DNA of 9,912 nucleotides, from positions 1 to 9,912 of the forward strand of contig CAMOVS010000023.1 of NCBI GenBank assembly GCA_946627575.1, in the 5' to 3' direction. Below are positions 6,604 through 9,912 of this stretch, in pieces (the first letter of the stretch is position 1; every line of letters begins with the position of its first letter). This DNA comes from an uncultured Lachnospiraceae bacterium. Lineage in GTDB: Bacteria; Bacillota; Clostridia; Lachnospirales; Lachnospiraceae. The translations under genes and the position numbers were made by a program. Below the pieces are notes generated by a model. It saw only the letters and a program-made list of their open reading frames with translations, made no database searches and was not told where the DNA came from.

Positions 6604-6659
6604 TATAATTAAGCTGAACTAACTATGAGCATTTTGTTATTGTTCATTACAAGTATAAT
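6604..6659 (+). promoter_or_regulatory. Two candidate -10 boxes for alcohol dehydrogenase
   Basis: Perfect TATAAT hexamers occur at 6604-6609 and 6654-6659, 120 and 70 bases before the start codon. Neither has a convincing -35 at 17 bases. Between them TTGTTA-7-TTACAA (6634-6652) loosely resembles the operator of the redox sensor Rex, but is one base too long and has one arm mismatch. Confidence 0.45.
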
Positions 6660-6676
6660 CAAAGTAAAATAATCAT

Positions 6677-6701
6677 GCCTGTGCCGGATTCCCGGGCAGG
6701 C
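6677..6701 (+). other. Stable hairpin before alcohol dehydrogenase ribosome site
   Basis: GCCTG (6677-6681) pairs with CAGGC (6697-6701), with an inner CCGG/CCGG stem around ATTC and one bulged G. There is no T-run after it, so it is not a normal terminator. It ends eight bases before AAGGAGG (6710-6716) and could affect mRNA stability or translation. Confidence 0.5.
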
Positions 6702-6723
6702 TTCAGCTTAAGGAGGTTATACC

Positions 6724-7893
6724 GTGGCTTTTAAAGAATTATACCAGCCGGTTCACACCATTATCGGCGAAGGCTGTATTAATGAGATTCCACGTCATAT
6801 CAGCGCTTTTGGAGGCAGCAAGGCCCTGGTTGTCACAGACCCGGGTCTTGAGAAGATCGGTACCCTGAAGATGGTGACGGATGTGCTCGATGGCGCTTCC
6901 ATACCCTACACGGTTTATTCCAAAGTAAAACCTAACCCGACTGTGTCCATCGTCAATGAAGCCAAGGCTCAATATGACCGGGAAGGCTGTGATTTTGTCA
7001 TCGGTGTTGGAGGCGGTTCTCCCATCGATGTGGCCAAGGGCGTCAGCATCCTGGTGACCAACGGAGGCACTGTGGAAGACTATAACGGACTGGAACTGTC
7101 TGAGAAGAAGGGCCAGCCCCTGATCGCCGTCAATACAACAGCCGGCACCGGTTCGGAGGTCACCAGAGCCTTCGTCATCACGGATGAAGTCCGCAGGAGC
7201 AAGATGCTCTGTGTCGATAGCAATTCCCTGGCCTACCTGGCCATCAACGACCCGGCTATGATGGTGGACATGCCCCCGTCACTGACCGCAGCAACCGGCA
7301 TGGACGCTTTGACCCACTCGATCGAAGCCTATGTGGCCAAATCCAGATGTCCTTTCACCGATGGAATCGCTCTGGAATCCATCCGGCTCATCGGCCAGTA
7401 TCTGGTTAGGGCAGTGGAGAACGGTCACGACATGGAAGCCAGAACCCAGATGTGCTGGGCCCAGTATATGGGCGGCCTGGCCTTCTCCAACGCAGGTCTT
7501 GGCATGGTGCATGCCATCGCCCACCAGCTTGGCGGCTTCTATGACACTCCCCACGGGGTGGCTAACGCCATCATGCTGCCCTACGTCATGCGTTTTAACA
7601 TGACCCACTGTGCCGACCGCTATGCTGATGTTGCCCAGGCCTTTGGCTTTAACACGGCTGAGCTGACCACAGACCAGGCGGCTCTGGCAGCCATCCTTTA
7701 TATCGAGGAGATGGAAAAGCGGATCAAAATCCCCAAGCTTTCCGACACGGCTTTCAATCCTGATGACGCATTAGCCCTGGCTAAGAACGCCATGACCGAC
7801 ACCGGCATGCCGGAGAATCCCCGACAGCCTTCCATCGAAGAGGTGGTTAAGGTTATGATCACGGCTTACTGCGACAAAGGTGACCAGGAATAA
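6724..7893 (+). CDS. Iron-dependent (group III) alcohol dehydrogenase
   Basis: A 389-residue NAD(P)-dependent alcohol/aldehyde oxidoreductase of the iron-containing family (FucO, DhaT, EutG and methanol dehydrogenase types), full length. The nucleotide-binding GGGSPID is at 96-102. The metal ligands are all present: Asp194 and His198 in TGMDALTHSIEAY, His263 in GLGMVHAIAH, and His277 in DTPHG. The N-terminal Rossmann-like part (about 1-185) and the helical metal-binding part are both complete. The start is GTG 6724, with AAGGAGG seven bases upstream. In fermenters these enzymes reduce aldehydes to alcohols to regenerate NAD+. The exact substrate (lactaldehyde, 3-hydroxypropanal, acetaldehyde or other) cannot be told from sequence. 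It is followed after 69 bp by the small resolvase-like gene, with no terminator between them. Confidence 0.95.
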   Translation: MAFKELYQPVHTIIGEGCINEIPRHISAFGGSKALVVTDPGLEKIGTLKMVTDVLDGASIPYTVYSKVKPNPTVSIVNEAKAQYDREGCDFVIGVGGGSPIDVAKGVSILVTNGGTVEDYNGLELSEKKGQPLIAVNTTAGTGSEVTRAFVITDEVRRSKMLCVDSNSLAYLAINDPAMMVDMPPSLTAATGMDALTHSIEAYVAKSRCPFTDGIALESIRLIGQYLVRAVENGHDMEARTQMCWAQYMGGLAFSNAGLGMVHAIAHQLGGFYDTPHGVANAIMLPYVMRFNMTHCADRYADVAQAFGFNTAELTTDQAALAAILYIEEMEKRIKIPKLSDTAFNPDDALALAKNAMTDTGMPENPRQPSIEEVVKVMITAYCDKGDQE

Positions 7894-7962
7894 TTCACAG
7901 GTCCTCGCAAGTCATTGTATTGGTGAAAGACCATCAAATACGCCGAAGGAGTTGACATAGAC

Positions 7963-8361
7963 ATGAAAAAAGTTGGTATCTATCATTATCAATATTTCAG
8001 AGGAGCCTGTAAGATCTGCTACCGGCATTTCATCAACGAAATGCTGGCCTCCTATGAGAAATGTCATGAAGTGGCGGAAGAGATATATGGAGAATGTGAA
8101 TTCTTTCATTATACCGATTTTGGTCAGTATGACAGCAATACCCTGGACAGACCTTCCTTCCATCGGTTTGAGGAAGCCATGGATAATCACGAGTTCGATG
8201 TGGTGATGTGCTTCACTCTGAATACCATCACGACCAACGAAAAACTTCTGATCGATCTCTATAAGAAGATTCGATCCATGGGAATGGACTTTCTGACCGC
8301 CGGCCACGGCATGGATGCCATGAAATATATGGACATCTATATCGAAAAGAATAATCTGTAG
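7963..8361 (+). CDS. Small orphan protein derived from serine-recombinase N-terminal domain, catalytic residues lost
   Basis: A 132-residue soluble protein with no known name to me. Residues 50-124 follow the serine recombinase/resolvase pattern: YTDFGQYDSNTLDRPSFHRF matches the usual YtDxGxSGxxlxRPxxqrl, then FDVVMCFTLNTIT matches FDxVlvykLDRLsR, then an amphipathic helix and MGMDFLTAG. The catalytic parts are gone: the N-terminal YxRVS strand end reads YHYQYF, and LDRLSR reads LNTITT. The long dimer helix and DNA-binding region after about residue 125 are absent. A CxxC (Cys16, Cys19) and His8/His22 sit where the active-site loop should be, so metal or redox binding is conceivable. ATG 7963 has AAGGAG 11 bases upstream. 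It lies in an apparent operon with the alcohol dehydrogenase. Recombinase activity is not expected; its role is unknown. Confidence 0.8.
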   Translation: MKKVGIYHYQYFRGACKICYRHFINEMLASYEKCHEVAEEIYGECEFFHYTDFGQYDSNTLDRPSFHRFEEAMDNHEFDVVMCFTLNTITTNEKLLIDLYKKIRSMGMDFLTAGHGMDAMKYMDIYIEKNNL

Positions 8362-8379
8362 TCTGCCAATCGTGTTTTT

Positions 8380-8421
8380 AACCCCCGTCTGCTTTTCACT
8401 CTGCAGACGGGGGTTTATTTA
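8380..8421 (+). terminator. Rho-independent terminator after the resolvase-like gene
   Basis: A 13-bp perfect stem (arms 8380-8392 and 8403-8415, AACCCCCGTCTGC with its complement) with a 10-base loop is followed by TTATTTAT. It begins 19 bases after the stop codon. The minus-strand reading lacks a T-run, so it mainly serves the rightward unit. Confidence 0.9.
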
Positions 8422-8455
8422 TGATAAGAGTGGTTCTGATGTCAAAGACTCCTGC

Positions 8456-9628
8456 CTAATATTTCATAAATAAGTTCATCACCCTCGATGCAGTTTTGTA
8501 AGGGATTCCCTCCAGACCCTTTACGGCATTGCGGAGCTCTCTGCGGATGGCTATACCCTGGGGGCAATGCCTCTCACATTTGCCGCACTGGATACACTTT
8601 GAGGCGGAGGTTGTATCCTTTCTCATCAAAGTGCACATGGCATACTCGGTCAGCGCAGTGAAGGTTCCGTCCGTATACTTGCGATTATAAGCTGCAAATG
8701 TACCGGGAATATCCACATGCTGAGGACAGGGCATGCAATAGCGGCAGCCTGTGCATGGGACCTTTATCTTGGCGTTGATGGCCTGGGCCACCTTCTTAAG
8801 AAGGACGCGGTCCCTTTTGCTTAAGGGCTTTGCTCCTGAGGCAGCGGCCACATTCTCTCGGACCATCTCGATAGAATTCATACCGGACAGGACACAGGTA
8901 ACCTCCGGCTGGCTCCATAGCCATAAGAAAGCCCACTCAGCCGGACTCTTCCTTTCAGGATAGACAGAGAATAGTTTTCTGGCCCTGGGCGGAAGGTTGT
9001 TGACCAGTTTCCCTCCTCGCAGGGGTTCCATGATGATCACAGGAATGCCTTTCTTTGCGGCATAATGGAGGCCTGTCCGGCCGGCCTGACTGTGCTCATC
9101 CATATAATTATACTGGATCTGGCAGAAATCCCAATCGTAAGCATCCAAAAGCCGGCAGAAGGCGTCCGAATTGCCATGGTAGGAGAAGCCGACCTGGCGG
9201 GTGGCTCCGCTCTCCTTCTTCTCCTCAAGCCAGTCCATGATACCCAGCCCCTTCAGTCTCTCCCAGGTGCGGACATCGGTCAGCATATGCATCAGATAAT
9301 AATCCACATGATCCGTCCTCAGCCTTTTTAGCTCCTCGGAGAAATACTTTTCCATATCGCCCGGCTTCTTCATCATATAATGAGGCAGCTTGGTGGCGAT
9401 ATTCACCTGGTCTCTTATATGGTTTTTCTCAAGGATCTTGCCCAAGGCGGCTTCACTGCCGGGATAGATGTAGGCGGTATCAAAGTAATTGACCCCTCCC
9501 CGAAAGGCGGTCATTATCTCCTTCTCTGCTTTAGCCAGGTCAATCCTTCCAAGCTTCTGGCTGAATCTCATGCAGCCATATCCAAGGATAGAGATTTTAT
9601 TTCCTTTGCGGTCTTCCCTGTATTGCAT
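8456..9628 (-). CDS. Aldo/keto reductase with C-terminal double [4Fe-4S] domain
   Basis: A 390-residue fusion of a TIM-barrel aldo/keto reductase (about 1-285) and a ferredoxin-like tail (about 290-360). The AKR catalytic tetrad is complete: Asp50 and Tyr55 in YFDTAYIY, Lys80 in ATK, and His114 in YLMH. The tail has CTGCRYCMPCP (Cys292, 295, 298, 301) and CIQCGKCERHCP (Cys345, 348, 351, 355), enough for two clusters. This architecture is known from strict anaerobes and suggests electron exchange with ferredoxin-like carriers, but the carbonyl substrate is unknown. ATG 9628 is chosen because AAGGG lies seven bases upstream and the AKR fold begins at once; a 28-residue Gly/Pro-rich extension to 9712 is rejected. 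It is transcribed alone, convergent with the alcohol dehydrogenase unit. Confidence 0.93.
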   Translation of the reverse strand: MQYREDRKGNKISILGYGCMRFSQKLGRIDLAKAEKEIMTAFRGGVNYFDTAYIYPGSEAALGKILEKNHIRDQVNIATKLPHYMMKKPGDMEKYFSEELKRLRTDHVDYYLMHMLTDVRTWERLKGLGIMDWLEEKKESGATRQVGFSYHGNSDAFCRLLDAYDWDFCQIQYNYMDEHSQAGRTGLHYAAKKGIPVIIMEPLRGGKLVNNLPPRARKLFSVYPERKSPAEWAFLWLWSQPEVTCVLSGMNSIEMVRENVAAASGAKPLSKRDRVLLKKVAQAINAKIKVPCTGCRYCMPCPQHVDIPGTFAAYNRKYTDGTFTALTEYAMCTLMRKDTTSASKCIQCGKCERHCPQGIAIRRELRNAVKGLEGIPYKTASRVMNLFMKY

Positions 9629-9724
9629 CCAATCACCCTTTCTACTCTGTGTCCAATTCTCCGGATGTCCGGGACTGGTTGGGGTGTCAAAGGCCCCGTC
9701 CCCCGGTCCCAACAGATTGTTTTG

Positions 9725-9733
9725 ATTGTAGCA
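9725..9733 (-). promoter_or_regulatory. Extended -10 promoter for aldo/keto reductase
   Basis: On the minus strand TGC-TACAAT forms an extended -10 box. The -35 position reads only TAGTAA. A leader of about 90 bases would follow, containing a CCGGA-2-TCCGG palindrome (9661-9672) and several G-runs and C-runs able to pair. Confidence 0.45.
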
Positions 9734-9804
9734 TTCATTTAGGAATATTACTATCGAAAAGCCGGAATTATTGCCAAAAAATGAAATATTATCACCGATT
9801 GTGA

Positions 9805-9833
9805 TTGAGCAGGAAAGCTTGACATGATATAAT
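9805..9833 (+). promoter_or_regulatory. Promoter for a gene starting beyond the right edge
   Basis: TTGAGC (9805-9810), 17 bases, then TGA-TATAAT (-10 at 9828-9833) form a strong promoter with an extended -10. The overlapping TTGACA at 9820-9825 is too close to the -10 to serve as its -35. A leader of about 70 bases follows and ends with the ribosome site described next. Confidence 0.7.
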
Positions 9834-9893
9834 CGGAAGTTGTGTCGGGTTCACCATCAAGGTATGGAATCTGCGCATATTGAATCCATTTAT

Positions 9894-9900
9894 AAAGGAG
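9894..9900 (+). promoter_or_regulatory. Ribosome binding site of gene beyond window end
   Basis: AAAGGAG lies 12 bases from the window end, with no start codon in the remaining bases. The start codon is therefore expected at or just past position 9912. The product is unknown. Confidence 0.6.
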
Positions 9901-9912
9901 ATTATCAAATAA

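Larger units (their letters stand above)
6327..6723. other. 397-bp divergent intergenic region
   Basis: There is no gene in this stretch. It holds the leftward promoter and long leader of the phosphofructokinase gene, two 12-bp palindromes, a 10-bp direct repeat TAAGACAAAT (6497-6506 and 6566-6575), two rightward TATAAT boxes and a hairpin before the alcohol dehydrogenase. It is much more AT-rich than the flanking genes. Confidence 0.8.

Noticed and set aside
9629..9712. 28-residue N-terminal extension of the aldo/keto reductase
   Set aside because: It is Gly/Pro-rich and unlike AKR N-termini, it is inside a structured leader, and the internal ATG 9628 has a proper ribosome site.
9820..9833. 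TTGACA immediately followed by TATAAT as a promoter pair
   Set aside because: Only two bases separate them, too few for a sigma factor; TTGAGC at 9805 is correctly spaced instead.

Overview
The window looks like a chromosomal segment of an anaerobic Firmicute, probably a clostridium of the Lachnospiraceae type. This is inferred from strong AGGAGG-like ribosome sites, AT-rich intergenic regions around moderately GC coding DNA, a tRNA gene without encoded CCA, a pyrophosphate-type phosphofructokinase, an iron-dependent alcohol dehydrogenase and an aldo/keto reductase with two [4Fe-4S] motifs. No transposase, CRISPR array or rRNA is visible.

Layout. Positions 1-354 (-) hold the N-terminal part of a family 4 glycosyltransferase. 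Upstream of it, on the same strand, is a MATE-family transporter (496-1872). Positions 2082-3629 (-) encode an FGGY sugar kinase. Its upstream region is unusually well formed: TTGACA-17-TATAAT, a palindrome above the promoter and an inverted repeat in the leader. A single tRNA-Glu(CUC) with its own promoter and a strong terminator follows (3787-3949, -). Next come a WYL-domain regulator (4003-5022, -) and a PPi-type phosphofructokinase (5097-6326, -), which probably form one unit transcribed from a promoter near 6459. A 397-bp divergent intergenic region rich in palindromes separates these from a rightward unit. That unit holds a Fe-alcohol dehydrogenase (6724-7893, +) and a small protein that appears to be a serine-recombinase catalytic domain stripped of its catalytic residues (7963-8361, +), and it is closed by a strong terminator. 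Convergent to it is the Fe-S aldo/keto reductase (8456-9628, -). The right edge carries a promoter and ribosome site for a gene that starts just outside the window.

How the genes may work together. The kinase, phosphofructokinase, alcohol dehydrogenase and Fe-S reductase fit anaerobic sugar or polyol breakdown: phosphorylation, PPi-sparing glycolysis and disposal of reducing equivalents. The WYL protein is a candidate local regulator. They are not one operon, so the link is contextual only.

The least ordinary item is the 132-residue resolvase-like protein next to the alcohol dehydrogenase. It keeps the fold signature of the serine-recombinase N-terminal domain but lacks the catalytic Ser/Arg motifs and any DNA-binding tail.
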